A stretch of DNA of 64,000 nt from assembly GCA_038329865.1 (NCBI GenBank), contig JBBQNK010000024.1, positions 5,029 through 69,028 on the forward strand, written 5' to 3'. The notes under the pieces are model-generated. The model was not told the origin of the DNA. It was given only the letters and a program-made list of their open reading frames with translations, and searched no databases. Shown here in pieces: positions 41,206-49,520 of the stretch; position 1 is the first letter of the stretch; every line of letters begins with the position of its first letter. Origin of the DNA: JANMES01 sp038329865. GTDB taxonomy: Bacteria > Planctomycetota > Phycisphaerae > Tepidisphaerales > Tepidisphaeraceae. The position numbers were made by a program, and so were the translations under genes.

Positions 41206-42822
41206 GTGAACGACGAACAGTACGATCGCAAACTCGATCTCCGATTTTTCATGCTGGCGATGCTGGTCTTCGCCGCCCTCTCCGCGTGGGCCGCCAAGGC
41301 GAGCGACGGGTTCGTCGAAGCCGACGGGTGCACGCATTACCTGTACGCGCGATTCGCGGTCACCCATCCGTATCTGCTCGTGAACGTGTGGGGTCGGCCG
41401 CTGGTGACGGGGCTGAACGCCCTGCCGGCGTACTACGGCGGAAGGCTCGGCGTGCGATTCGCGAGCCTGGCGATGGCGTTGATCTGCGCGATCGCAACCT
41501 ACCGCATCGCCGTCGGCCAGAAGTATCGGCTGCCGGCACTGGCGGTGATCGGCCTCTTCGCTCAGCCGCTGTTCTTCGTTCACTCGTTTGCGGAACTCAC
41601 CGAGTTGCCGTTTGCGATGGTGGTGATTCTCGCGTTCTGGGCGTATCAAAAACGGCTGTGGATGGTGATGACTGTGCTGCTGGCGATCACGCCGCTCGGG
41701 CGACCTGAGGGTTTTGGATTCGTACTCGCCGCAGCATTCGCGCTGATCTGCCATCGGCGATGGTGGTGGCTGATTATTTTGCCGATGCCGCTGGTGATCT
41801 GGAGCTGGGTCGGCTGGGTGTCGTACGGATTGCCCGGCGACATGAAGTGGTGGCAGTGGTTGATTCGCAATTGGCCGTACGAGGCGCAGAGCAATTACGG
41901 CTCTGGGCCGATCTATCACTACCTGATGTACCTGCCGGCGGTGGTTGGCGCGCTGCTCGTGCCGGCGGCGTGCGTGGGGGTTTGGTGGTGTTTGCGGTAT
42001 GGGAAATTGTTCGGCACTTACACGATTCCTCGATTCGCTCCGGCTCCCTCGCCCGGTACGCCAAGAGAGAGCGGGAGTGAGGGCACGCCCGCGGAGCGCA
42101 ACGTCATGCAGCCTCCGGCGGTGGGCCCTCATCTTAACGCTCTCCCGGAATACCGGGAGAGTGAACAGGAAAATCACCGCCGCACCTGCGACTTTGTCAT
42201 CGCCGCATTGCCGGTCGGCATCTTGTTCGTTCACAGCGTGTTCTGGTTCTTCGGCAAATTCAGCGGCGGCGAGTTGCGTTACCTGCTGGTCGTCGGGCCG
42301 TTCTGGGGACTGACGGCCGCACGCGGGTGGGAGTGGATCTGCCGGCGAGCGTCGGCCAAGTGGACGCTGATCGCCGCGACGATGCTCGCCGTAATGCCGG
42401 CTGCCGTGAACCTCGCTTATACCGTCGTGCCGATTCGCTATTCCGGCGATGAAATGGTCGCCCGGCAAATCACCGACTGGTACAAGCGCGACGCCGGCGT
42501 GCGCAATCGCTACCCGATCGTCATGAGCCCACAGCCGACGTTTTTCTACTTGATGGACCTCTGCCCCACCGGCGACCCCGGCATGATCAGCTGGTCGCGA
42601 GAGCGCGTCGAACACCCGCCGGCTGGGACGATGATGGTGTATGAGAAAATCCTCGCGACGTTTAACTCCGACAAAAAGCTGGTGATCGATCCCGACACCT
42701 CGCTGACCATGGGCGGCTGGGTGCTGATCCGGGAATTCGACAACGGGTGGAAAGTCTACCTGAGCCCAAAAGATGCAGCGGGGAATGCTTCGACTCCCGA
42801 AAGCTTGTCGACTTTGCCATGA
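41206..42822 (+). CDS. Polytopic membrane protein, glycosyltransferase (PMT/ArnT-like fold), repeat insertion in a loop
   Basis: 538 aa from the GTG at 41206 (GAGG eight bases upstream); in-frame codons upstream are repeat-encoded. About ten hydrophobic helices. The first loop has SDGFVEADGCTHYLYARFAV, then WGRPLVTG; the acidic pair there resembles the catalytic loop of GT-C-fold lipid-linked sugar transferases. A ~40-residue stretch around 282-320 (PAPSPGTPRESGSEGTPAER) is encoded by an inserted palindromic element. It has the same helix plan as the next gene, which it overlaps by four bases. Confidence 0.75.
   Translation: MNDEQYDRKLDLRFFMLAMLVFAALSAWAAKASDGFVEADGCTHYLYARFAVTHPYLLVNVWGRPLVTGLNALPAYYGGRLGVRFASLAMALICAIATYRIAVGQKYRLPALAVIGLFAQPLFFVHSFAELTELPFAMVVILAFWAYQKRLWMVMTVLLAITPLGRPEGFGFVLAAAFALICHRRWWWLIILPMPLVIWSWVGWVSYGLPGDMKWWQWLIRNWPYEAQSNYGSGPIYHYLMYLPAVVGALLVPAACVGVWWCLRYGKLFGTYTIPRFAPAPSPGTPRESGSEGTPAERNVMQPPAVGPHLNALPEYRESEQENHRRTCDFVIAALPVGILFVHSVFWFFGKFSGGELRYLLVVGPFWGLTAARGWEWICRRASAKWTLIAATMLAVMPAAVNLAYTVVPIRYSGDEMVARQITDWYKRDAGVRNRYPIVMSPQPTFFYLMDLCPTGDPGMISWSRERVEHPPAGTMMVYEKILATFNSDKKLVIDPDTSLTMGGWVLIREFDNGWKVYLSPKDAAGNASTPESLSTLP
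42040..42162. repeat. Palindromic repeat inserted in frame within a membrane-protein gene
   Basis: Contains the perfect hairpin CTCTCCCGG-AATA-CCGGGAGAG (42140-42161) and a related left part (CCCTCGCCCGGTACGCC and AGAGAGCGGGAGTGAGGGC), with GAGGGC/GCCCTC paired across the insert. The encoded segment is low-complexity and hydrophilic, and the flanking helices line up with those of the neighbouring paralogue. Confidence 0.8.
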
Positions 42823-44312
42823 AAATTGATCCGACCAGTCTCGGAGAGTTTTTTGCGAAGGCGCACGCGAGCGCGCCGGGCGAAACGCCGGACGATCGCT
42901 CGCAACTTCGCGATAATTCCCCTGGCAAATCGAGCGTATTCTGGCTGCTCGCAATTTTTGTTGCGCTATGGCTGATCGCATCACTCACCTCCGACGGTTT
43001 TCTCGACGACGACGCGTGGACCCATTTTTTCTACGCGAGATTCTGCACGGTGAGGCCCGCGTTCCTCCTCGACGTGTGGGGCCGGCCGATATGCACGGGA
43101 TTGTTCGCTCTCGCTGCGCCGTGGGCGGGCATGGCGGGCTGCCGGGTTATCGGGATTTTGCTCGTGATGGCGTGTCTGTCGCTCACGATGCGGACGGCCC
43201 GCGCGCTGCAGATCGACGATCGCCTTTCCGCGATTTTTCTGCTTGGGCAGCCGATGTTGTTTCTGCATTCGCTTTCGGTGATGACCGAGCTGCCGTTCGC
43301 CGTACTGCTGATCGCGGCGTTTCTCGCGTACCTCCGGCGTCGATGGTGGATCATGGCGCTGCTCGTCGGCCTGCTTCCGCTCGCCCGGCCGGAAGGGTTT
43401 GGATTTCTGCTCGCCGGTTTGGCTGCGCTGCTGGTCTATCGAAAATTCCCGCCGATCGTGCTGCTCGTTCTGCCGCTGATCGCGTGGAGCTTTCTCGGCT
43501 GGCGGATGTGGGGCTCGCCGGCGGACGAGCGCTGGTGGATGTGGCTGATCGACCGTTGGCCGTACAGCGCGAGCAGCAGTTACGGGCATGGCTTTCTCCT
43601 GCAGTTTGTAATGCGGATGCCCATCCTCGTGGGCTTCAGTCTGCCGTTCATCCTCTTCGCACTATTCGATGTTCGGCGTTCGATGTTCGACGTTCGGCGT
43701 TCGTCTGCCGCAACGGAAAATACGAACGCCAAGCACTTTCGCCTGCTACTCGCCGTCATCCCTCTCTCGATGCTCGTCATCCACAGCCTCCTCTGGTGGG
43801 CGGGCAAAATGTCGAGCTACGGCGAGATTCGTTACCTGCTGATCGCCTCTCCCTTCTGGGCGATGCTCGCCGCCCTCGGGTGGGAGCGGGCGGCGATCAA
43901 AGTTTCGCCGATGAAGTTGGCCGTTACGGGATTGCTGATCGTCTTTGCGTTCAAGGTGACGATTCTGCGGGCGAGCGACGAAGCGGTCGTCGCGCGACAT
44001 GTGCGGGATTGGTACGCGCTCAGTCCGTCCCTGCCGACTCGCTACCGGCGCGTGATCGCTTCGCACCCGGCAATGTACGCGTACCTCAACATCAGCCCCG
44101 CCGACACGACGCACTACGCCACGTGGTCCCCCGCCGCCCTGCAGCATCCGGCCGATGATGCGATCGTGATCTGGGATCCGAAGTGCGGGCCTTTCAACGC
44201 TGACAATCGGCTGATCGCGGATGTCGCTGGCTTACGTGCGCTGGGATGGAAGACCATCGAAACCTTCAATGGCGGATGGGTGGCGATGGTGAAGGACGAC
44301 GGGGAAAAGTAA
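42819..44312 (+). CDS. Polytopic membrane protein, paralogue of the upstream gene, with in-frame repeat insertion
   Basis: 497 aa from the ATG at 42819; the ATGA overlap with the upstream TGA suggests translational coupling. Many hydrophobic helices with the same landmarks as its neighbour: SDGFLDDDAWTHFFYARFCT, WGRPICTG, EGFGFLLAGLAALLVYRKFP. A GT-C-type sugar transferase is inferred. Between two helices the protein reads FDVRRSMFDVRRSSA, encoded by the tandem repeat at 43663-43704. Confidence 0.75.
   Translation: MKIDPTSLGEFFAKAHASAPGETPDDRSQLRDNSPGKSSVFWLLAIFVALWLIASLTSDGFLDDDAWTHFFYARFCTVRPAFLLDVWGRPICTGLFALAAPWAGMAGCRVIGILLVMACLSLTMRTARALQIDDRLSAIFLLGQPMLFLHSLSVMTELPFAVLLIAAFLAYLRRRWWIMALLVGLLPLARPEGFGFLLAGLAALLVYRKFPPIVLLVLPLIAWSFLGWRMWGSPADERWWMWLIDRWPYSASSSYGHGFLLQFVMRMPILVGFSLPFILFALFDVRRSMFDVRRSSAATENTNAKHFRLLLAVIPLSMLVIHSLLWWAGKMSSYGEIRYLLIASPFWAMLAALGWERAAIKVSPMKLAVTGLLIVFAFKVTILRASDEAVVARHVRDWYALSPSLPTRYRRVIASHPAMYAYLNISPADTTHYATWSPAALQHPADDAIVIWDPKCGPFNADNRLIADVAGLRALGWKTIETFNGGWVAMVKDDGEK
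43663..43704. repeat. In-frame GTTCGATGTTCG-type tandem array inside the coding region
   Basis: About 39 bases made of TTCGATG/TTCGGCG/TTCGACG units. This is a single arm of the type seen as the right arm at 41115-41160, 2.5 kb upstream. It encodes FDVRRSMFDVRRS in a loop at the position where the paralogue also carries an insertion. Confidence 0.82.
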
Positions 44313-44316
44313 GAGT

Positions 44317-44397
44317 CTTCACTGGCGTGGCCCGCTTCAGCGGGCCGTCAGGGTTCGCCGATGACACGTCCCGCTGAAGCGAGACACGCCGGTGAAG
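44317..44397. repeat. Nested palindrome, CTTCACTGGCGTG outer arms
   Basis: Outer arms CTTCACTGGCGTG/CACGCCGGTGAAG enclose CCCGCTTCAGCGGG (44331-44344) and its partner CCCGCTGAAGCGAG. The inner 14-mer is the same as at 11721-11734. It lies between two convergent genes (membrane protein and GT2 fusion), so it may act as a terminator for both. Confidence 0.85.
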
Positions 44398-44419
44398 ATT
44401 GGGAATCGCGCGTGCTTTG

Positions 44420-46153
44420 TCAGTTCGCGGTTGACTGAAGAACCGCGGGCAAAGTCGAAGAAATCGCTTCCGCCTTCGTCGTCGAATCCAGCTTTCGCCC
44501 CACGCCGATTACGCTCAATCCGGGGCCGAGTTTCATTGCATCTAAAAGCTTCGCAATAGGCAACAGCCGCTCGTACAGTTTCATCTGTCGCGGCGAGAGC
44601 GTGTCGTTCTTCATCTGCTTCGACACCCACCACCCGTACACGCCCAGCCGGTTGAACTCCCAGACGGCCGGCACTTCGAAGCCGGCTTTCTCCAGATGCT
44701 CCTTGAGCATCGGCTGCGTGTACCGCCGACAATGGCCGAGCGTTTCGTCGGTCTTGCTGTACAACCACGGATGCGCCGGCACGAGGATGATCGCGTGCCC
44801 GCCGGGCGCGAGCAGCTTGTAAAAGTTCGCCAGCACGGCCGAGTCGGCGGGAATGTGCTCGAGCACGTTGATGCAAATCACCGTGTCGACTTTTTCACCC
44901 TCGACCGATTCGAGCAACTCGTTCGTCGCCAGATCGGTCTTGATCGTACGCACATTTTCCAGGTGCCCGTACCGCCGGCTAATCATCTCGACGTAAAAAT
45001 CATCCAGGTCCGCACACACCAACCGCGAGCGGTTGAGCAGCATCTCCGTGAAGTTGCCGATCCCGCAGCCGGCTTCCAGGATTCGCTGGCCGACGTATTG
45101 CTGGATGTTGTTGAAAATCCACCGGTTGAAACCCTTCGCCCGCCGGACCGATTGCAGGATGTAATACCCTTCGTGCGTGGTGAATTGGGTATCGATGAAG
45201 CGGAACTTGATCAGCTGCCACAGCGCCGCTACGCCGTCTTTCCAGCCGATTTTTTTTCCTTCGGCGAACGTTCGGCCGTGGTAGCTCACCGGCACTTCGT
45301 AGATGCGAATGCTCCACTGGCACAGCCGCGTGGTCAGTTCCGGCTCAAAACCAAAACGCTTACTCTTCAGCGGGATCTGCTTGAGGATGTCGGCCCGCAC
45401 GGCCTTGTAGCAGGTCTCCATGTCGGTGAGGTTGATGTCGTTGAGCACGTTGGTGGCGAGCGTGAGCATTTTGTTCGCCATGCCGTGCCAGAAGAGCATG
45501 GCCCGGCGCTGCTCGCTCGCGGCGAAGCGTGTGCCGAAGACGGCGTCGGCTTTTCCTTCGAGGATCGGCGCGATCAGCTTGGGAAAGTCGGCCGGGTCGT
45601 ACTCCAGGTCGGCGTCTTGAACGATGGCGATGTCGCCGGTCATCGCTTTGATGGCGGTATGGATCGCCGCGCCCTTGCCCTGGTTGACGGGCTGGCGGAT
45701 GTATTTGATTCGCGCATCCGCGGCAGCGAGTTCCTGGGCGATCGCCTGCGTGGAGTCCTTGCTGCAGTCATCGACGATGATCAATTCGATCACGAGAGAA
45801 ACCGGGCTGGCCAACACGCGCTTCACGATCGACCGCAGCGTGCGGCTTTCGTTATAGGCAGGCATCAAAACGCTTAGCACTCGATAATTGCGTGACGCGG
45901 ACAAGGCTTCTCCATAAGGACGACCGGCGAGGACAGGCGACACGATCGCGCGCCAAGATCGCGCGATCGTCGCATTCTTAGGCAGATTCAATGGGCCGTC
46001 AATTGACCCGTCGGTTGAGTCGTCGATTGAATCGTCGATCGCGATCTGCCCGCCGCGATCAAATTTGCCGCGTCCCACACAAAAAATGGCCTTTGACAGC
46101 TTGCGAACTTGTTGCACGGCCACAACTCCATGATTTGCAATGAGCTGCAACAA
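44420..46153 (-). CDS. GT2 glycosyltransferase fused to a class I SAM methyltransferase
   Basis: 577 aa in the longest frame (TTG start); the true start is uncertain. The glycosyltransferase half (~90-330) has LSVLMPAYNESRTL, IIVDDCSKDSTQ, VQDADLEYDPADFP and ALWQLIKFRF, like polyprenyl-phosphate glucosyl/mannosyl transferases. The second half (~355-550) is a methyltransferase with ILEAGCGIGNFTEML and DTVICINVLEHIP. The N-terminal ~85 residues are unlike either and contain IDDSIDDSTDGSIDGP, encoded by a perfect-length 4 x 12-base tandem repeat. It is presumably involved in cell-surface glycan or glycolipid assembly. Confidence 0.88.
   Translation of the reverse strand: MLQLIANHGVVAVQQVRKLSKAIFCVGRGKFDRGGQIAIDDSIDDSTDGSIDGPLNLPKNATIARSWRAIVSPVLAGRPYGEALSASRNYRVLSVLMPAYNESRTLRSIVKRVLASPVSLVIELIIVDDCSKDSTQAIAQELAAADARIKYIRQPVNQGKGAAIHTAIKAMTGDIAIVQDADLEYDPADFPKLIAPILEGKADAVFGTRFAASEQRRAMLFWHGMANKMLTLATNVLNDINLTDMETCYKAVRADILKQIPLKSKRFGFEPELTTRLCQWSIRIYEVPVSYHGRTFAEGKKIGWKDGVAALWQLIKFRFIDTQFTTHEGYYILQSVRRAKGFNRWIFNNIQQYVGQRILEAGCGIGNFTEMLLNRSRLVCADLDDFYVEMISRRYGHLENVRTIKTDLATNELLESVEGEKVDTVICINVLEHIPADSAVLANFYKLLAPGGHAIILVPAHPWLYSKTDETLGHCRRYTQPMLKEHLEKAGFEVPAVWEFNRLGVYGWWVSKQMKNDTLSPRQMKLYERLLPIAKLLDAMKLGPGLSVIGVGRKLDSTTKAEAISSTLPAVLQSTAN
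45992..46039. repeat. 4 x 12-base tandem repeat in coding DNA
   Basis: On the minus strand, four consecutive 12-mers: ATCGACGATTCA, ATCGACGACTCA, ACCGACGGGTCA, ATTGACGGCCCA. Twelve bases preserve the frame and give IDDS IDDS TDGS IDGP near the N-terminus of the GT2-methyltransferase protein. Confidence 0.9.
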
Positions 46154-46173
46154 TCGCTGTGCAAAAAACAGCG

Positions 46174-46232
46174 TACGAAAAGGTACAATAAGGGACGGAA
46201 TGGGACGGAAAGGTACGGAAAGTGACGGGAAA
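46174..46232. repeat. One-sided tandem array, GGACGGAA/GGTACGGAA units
   Basis: Six degenerate units (AGGTACAATA, GGGACGGAAT, GGGACGGAAA, GGTACGGAAA, GTGACGGGAAA) in direct order with no matching inverted arm nearby, unlike most elements here. Confidence 0.75.
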
Positions 46233-46333
46233 GATTTAAGACGGGCCGGTTCGTCTCGATTCGTCGCTGCGATTAACTTGGAATCCTCACCGGCCGCGAT
46301 CGCCGTTCAAGCAAGCTGCCGACGGATGCTTTC

Positions 46334-46403
46334 CAGTGGCACGGGCGGCTCGCCCGTGACTTTGATCTCCCGGTAGGACCATGGGCGAGCCGCCCATGCC
46401 ACG
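46334..46403. repeat. Nested palindrome, GGGCGAGCCGCCC family (copy 1)
   Basis: Each arm is its own hairpin: CACGGGCG-GCT-CGCCCGTG and CATGGGCG-AGC-CGCCCATG, and the two arms are also inverted relative to each other within AGTGGCA...TGCCACG. The CG to AT differences between arms are compensated within each hairpin. A relative lies at 47770-47836. Confidence 0.87.
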
Positions 46404-46525
46404 AAGACAATTCTATTCACCTTTCAAAGAGCCGCAGGGATAAAAACCTCATCCGATTTGATCCTAACATAGGCCGTACCAGAGTCAAGTTTTTTTTGAG
46501 AATTTTTTGACCGAAAGCGTGGCAA

Positions 46526-47653
46526 TCACACCTTCGACGACTGCCCGGAGTGGATCTTCGCGACGGCCTCGTTCACGAACTCCTCCACCGCACGCATCGC
46601 GTCGCCGTCGGGCATTTGCACGGGCGGGTGTTTCATCGTCCAGGCGCTCACCGGCAGCAGCGGGCCGGCGATTCCAGCTTCGCGGGCGAGTTGGCAGCAG
46701 CGGATGGCATCGACGACTACTCCGGCCGAATTAGGGGAGTCTTCCACGCTCAGGCGCAACTCCAGGTTCATCGGCACGCCGCCGAAGCCGGTGCCTTCGA
46801 TGCGGAGGAAGCAGACTTTATTGTCTTTCTGGAACGGCACGAAATCGCTCGGGCCGATGTGGATGCGGACGGGGTCGAGCGGCACGTCGAGCTGGCTTTG
46901 GACGGCTTCGGTCTTGCTGATTTTCTTGCTGGCCAATCGCGAGCGGTTGAGCATGTTGAGGAAATCGGTATTCCCGCCGGTGTTGAGCTGGTACGTGCTG
47001 GAGATCTTCACCCCGCGGTCGGCGAACAATCGGGCGAGGGTGCGGTGCGTGATCGTCGCGCCGACTTGCGCTTTCACATCGTCGCCTATACACGGGATCC
47101 CGGCGTCGGTGAATTTCTTCGCCCATGTCGGATCGGAAACGACGAATGCAGGAACGCAGTTGATAAAGCTCACGCCCGCATCAAGGCAGGCCTGCGCGTA
47201 ATGCTCGGTGGCACGCTGCGAGCCTACGGGCATGTAGCTGACCAGGATTTCCGCGCCGCATTCGCGGAGCACGTTCACTACGTTCACCGCTGAATGGGGT
47301 GACGGCACGAAACGCAAATGCTCGGGATAGTTGAGCATGTGCTCGGGCATGCCGTCGAGAATATCTCCCATCTGGACGGTCACGCCAGTCGCGGGGATTT
47401 CGTCGCAGAAAACAGTGGTGTTGTTGGGGAGCGCGAAGATCGCTTCTTCGAGCGGCTTACCGACTTTTCGTGCGTCGAAATCGAAGGCCGCGACGACCTG
47501 GATGTCGCCGACGCGGTAGGAACCGATCGTCTCGTGCATGATGCCTACGGCGGATCCGTGGGGTTGCTGGGAATAATGCGCGATTCCCTGCACGAGCGAG
47601 CTCGCGCAATTTCCGACTCCCGCAATGGCGATACGAATTTTCCGGCGACTCAT
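46526..47653 (-). CDS. Myo-inositol-1-phosphate synthase
   Basis: 375 aa from the ATG at 47653. NAD-binding IRIAIAGVGNCASSLVQGI and the family block NTGGNTDFLNML...KKISKTEAVQS are clear; SAWTMKHPPVQMPD is near the end. It converts glucose-6-phosphate to inositol-3-phosphate, for inositol lipids or compatible solutes. It is the short bacterial/archaeal type (compared with ~510 aa in yeast). Confidence 0.93.
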   Translation of the reverse strand: MSRRKIRIAIAGVGNCASSLVQGIAHYSQQPHGSAVGIMHETIGSYRVGDIQVVAAFDFDARKVGKPLEEAIFALPNNTTVFCDEIPATGVTVQMGDILDGMPEHMLNYPEHLRFVPSPHSAVNVVNVLRECGAEILVSYMPVGSQRATEHYAQACLDAGVSFINCVPAFVVSDPTWAKKFTDAGIPCIGDDVKAQVGATITHRTLARLFADRGVKISSTYQLNTGGNTDFLNMLNRSRLASKKISKTEAVQSQLDVPLDPVRIHIGPSDFVPFQKDNKVCFLRIEGTGFGGVPMNLELRLSVEDSPNSAGVVVDAIRCCQLAREAGIAGPLLPVSAWTMKHPPVQMPDGDAMRAVEEFVNEAVAKIHSGQSSKV

Positions 47654-47769
47654 ACGGCTCCAAAACAACCATCAGAAAACAGAAATCAAAATCGACGCCG
47701 ATTATAGAGGATTGGAAAGGAAAGTGCGCAAAAATCGCACGCATATCAGTTGTGATGCAGATTGCTTTT

Positions 47770-47836
47770 AGTGGCACGAACGGCCCGCCGGTGTTTTGCT
47801 TGAGGAAAAGACCATGGGCGAGCCGCCCATGCCACT
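47770..47836. repeat. Nested palindrome, GGGCGAGCCGCCC family (copy 2)
   Basis: AGTGGCACGAACGGCCCGCC GGTG on the left and CCATGGGCGAGCCGCCCATG CCACT on the right. The right arm is the same as at 46334-46403; the left arm has diverged. Located upstream of the inositol-phosphate synthase gene and downstream of the methyltransferase stop. Confidence 0.85.
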
Positions 47837-47855
47837 TCAAACCGCGCACGGCTCG

Positions 47856-48404
47856 CTAGGTCGCCCGCAGCAACGCCAGTACCTCTGTGTTCCCCTTCGC
47901 GCCGCGAATGGGACTGACGACGGTCGCGAGAACCTCAAAACCGGCCGACTTTATCTGACTTACCACGTCCCGCACGACGGCCTCGAGCGATTCGTCCGGC
48001 AGAATGCCTTTCCACTTCTGTTCCAACTCTGTTTCATAGTGCGGCTTAATGAGCGTGATGATCCGCCCGTCATCCTTCAGAATTTTCCGAGCGGCCGGAA
48101 GGATATGCTTCTGCTTCGTCCACGCGACGTCGATGGTTACCCAGTCCGCGGGCTCCGGCAGTGCGACGTGCATGGCGTTCGTGCGTTCCATCACGACGAC
48201 GCGCGGGTCGATGCGCAGCTTGTAATCGAGCACGCCGTAGCCGGTGTCGACAGCGTAAACATTCGCCGCGCCGCGCTGCAGGAGGCAGTCGACGAAGCCG
48301 CCGGTGCTGCAGCCGAGATCGGCGCAGACTTTACCCGCGACATCCACGTTGAACGTCGCAATGGCGTGATCGAGTTTCTGCCCGGCGCGGGAAACGAATG
48401 GCAC
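47856..48404 (-). CDS. TlyA-like rRNA methyltransferase domain protein lacking the S4 domain
   Basis: 182 aa from a GTG at 48404 (PFVSRAGQKLDHAI follows). The FtsJ-like fold is visible: VSRAGQKL, SAM site ADLGCSTGGFVDCL, catalytic-type residues in WVTIDVAWTK and GRIITLIKPHYE. TlyA proteins normally start with an S4 RNA-binding domain; this one begins directly at the methyltransferase domain. The frame remains open to 48614, but that part is repeat-encoded (SSFLIPHSALLRCE) and unlike any S4 domain. No good Shine-Dalgarno precedes the GTG. Confidence 0.8.
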   Translation of the reverse strand: MPFVSRAGQKLDHAIATFNVDVAGKVCADLGCSTGGFVDCLLQRGAANVYAVDTGYGVLDYKLRIDPRVVVMERTNAMHVALPEPADWVTIDVAWTKQKHILPAARKILKDDGRIITLIKPHYETELEQKWKGILPDESLEAVVRDVVSQIKSAGFEVLATVVSPIRGAKGNTEVLALLRAT

Positions 48405-48434
48405 GCGGGGATTGTAACGGAATTCACACCGCAA

Positions 48435-48567
48435 CAACGCGGAATGAGGAATGAGGAATGAGGAACAAAGATATAAAAGCGCGAAAAGATTGATTCCGTG
48501 GATGCATTTGTTCGGCGTACCCGGTTTTAACTCTGTTCCGCATTCCGCGTTCCGCATTTCTCTCCCC
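48435..48567. repeat. Inverted repeat, GGAATGAGGAAT/GCGGAATG units
   Basis: Left array (GCGGAATGAGGAATGAGGAA TGAGGAAC) and right array (CTGTTCCGCATTCCGCGTTC CGCATTTCTC) are related but differ in one base per unit (GAG versus GCG), so the arms have diverged in concert within each arm. Between the methyltransferase start and the divergent GT2 gene. Confidence 0.82.
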
Positions 48568-48604
48568 GTTCCCCAATCCACAATCTCCTCGCTAAGATGC
48601 CCCC

Positions 48605-49348
48605 ATGCCACCACCCCCCACCGTCTGCGTGATCACCGCCGCCACCGGACATCCGAATCTCGGCAAGTGCATCGAGTCGGTTCAGGAGCAGACGTATGCG
48701 ATGATCGAGCACCTCGTGGTGATCGACGGGCCTGAATGCGCCCCGGCCGTCGATGCGTCGCTCGCCAATCTTAAGGAACAGCGCGGCCTGAGCATCGTTC
48801 GGCTCCCTTATGCGACCGGCGGCGATTCGTGGGCGGGCCATCGTATTTACGGCGCGATGCCTTCGATTGCGCGGAGCGATTTCGTCTGCTGGCTGAATGA
48901 ATCGAACTGGCTGGAGGAGGACCACATCGAATCGCTGATCGCCACCGCTAGGTCGGCACAGGCCAACTGGAGTTTCGCGCTGCGAAAGATTGTCGACGCC
49001 GCCGGGCAGTTCGTGGCGAACGACGAATGCGAAAGTTTGGGCAACCTGCACCCGACGTTTCAGGATCCGAACGATTTTCTGATCGACTCCAACTGCTACC
49101 TGCTGCAGCGAGCACTGGCGGTGCAGCTTTCAGGCATCTGGAACCGCCCGGCCGTTCCATCCGACGGCGGGCCGCAGCCGGATCGCATGCTCTGCCGCGT
49201 GTTGATGGAGCATTTTCCGAACGGGCAATCGACACGGAAACACACGGTGAATTACACGCCCGCCGGCCCGCCGCCGGAGTTTTTCGTCAAAGGAAATGAG
49301 ATCATGCGGAGCAAGTATCCGCAGGGATTTCCGTGGGAAGTTCACTGA
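48605..49348 (+). CDS. GT2-like glycosyltransferase
   Basis: 247 aa. The N-terminus TVCVITAATGHPNLGKCIES VQEQTY and HLVVIDGPECAPAVDA match the nucleotide-binding half of GT2 enzymes. The usual DxD is replaced by CWLNESNWLEEDH, so metal binding may differ or activity may be lost. The C-terminal part shows no further motif I recognise. Confidence 0.7.
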   Translation: MPPPPTVCVITAATGHPNLGKCIESVQEQTYAMIEHLVVIDGPECAPAVDASLANLKEQRGLSIVRLPYATGGDSWAGHRIYGAMPSIARSDFVCWLNESNWLEEDHIESLIATARSAQANWSFALRKIVDAAGQFVANDECESLGNLHPTFQDPNDFLIDSNCYLLQRALAVQLSGIWNRPAVPSDGGPQPDRMLCRVLMEHFPNGQSTRKHTVNYTPAGPPPEFFVKGNEIMRSKYPQGFPWEVH

Positions 49349-49393
49349 AGGATTTCGCCTTTACCTGGATCGGAAGATTTGCGCCGATGTTCT

Positions 49394-49458
49394 CCTGAGG
49401 TACTCGGAAGGATCAAACCAACTGCGCGGGGAGGCCAGGTCCTTCGGAGTACCTCAGT
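49394..49458. repeat. Palindromic element, GGTACTCCGAA family (copy 3)
   Basis: CTGAGGTACTCGGAAGGATC (49395-49414) faces CCTTCGGAGTACCTCAG (49441-49457). Same family as 7640-7706 and 7748-7828. Confidence 0.87.
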
Positions 49459-49520
49459 TTGACGAATCCCTCAAAATCGCGAAGGGTTCGGACACCGCAG
49501 CGGCCCGCCGTTGTTCTTCA

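Larger units (their letters stand above)
46154..46525. other. 372-base intergenic region with two repeat elements
   Basis: No coding frame of substance. It holds a one-sided GGACGGAA array (46174-46232), the nested palindrome at 46334-46403 and an AT-rich stretch (GTCAAGTTTTTTTTGAGAAT, 46482-46501) just before the Ino1 stop. Confidence 0.65.

Noticed and set aside
41188..42984. 598-aa ORF on the minus strand
   Set aside because: Antisense to the polytopic membrane protein with clear helices; the reverse frame is rich in Arg, His and Gln with no motif.
44696..45877. 393-aa ORF on the plus strand
   Set aside because: Antisense to the GT2-methyltransferase fusion, whose motifs are intact.
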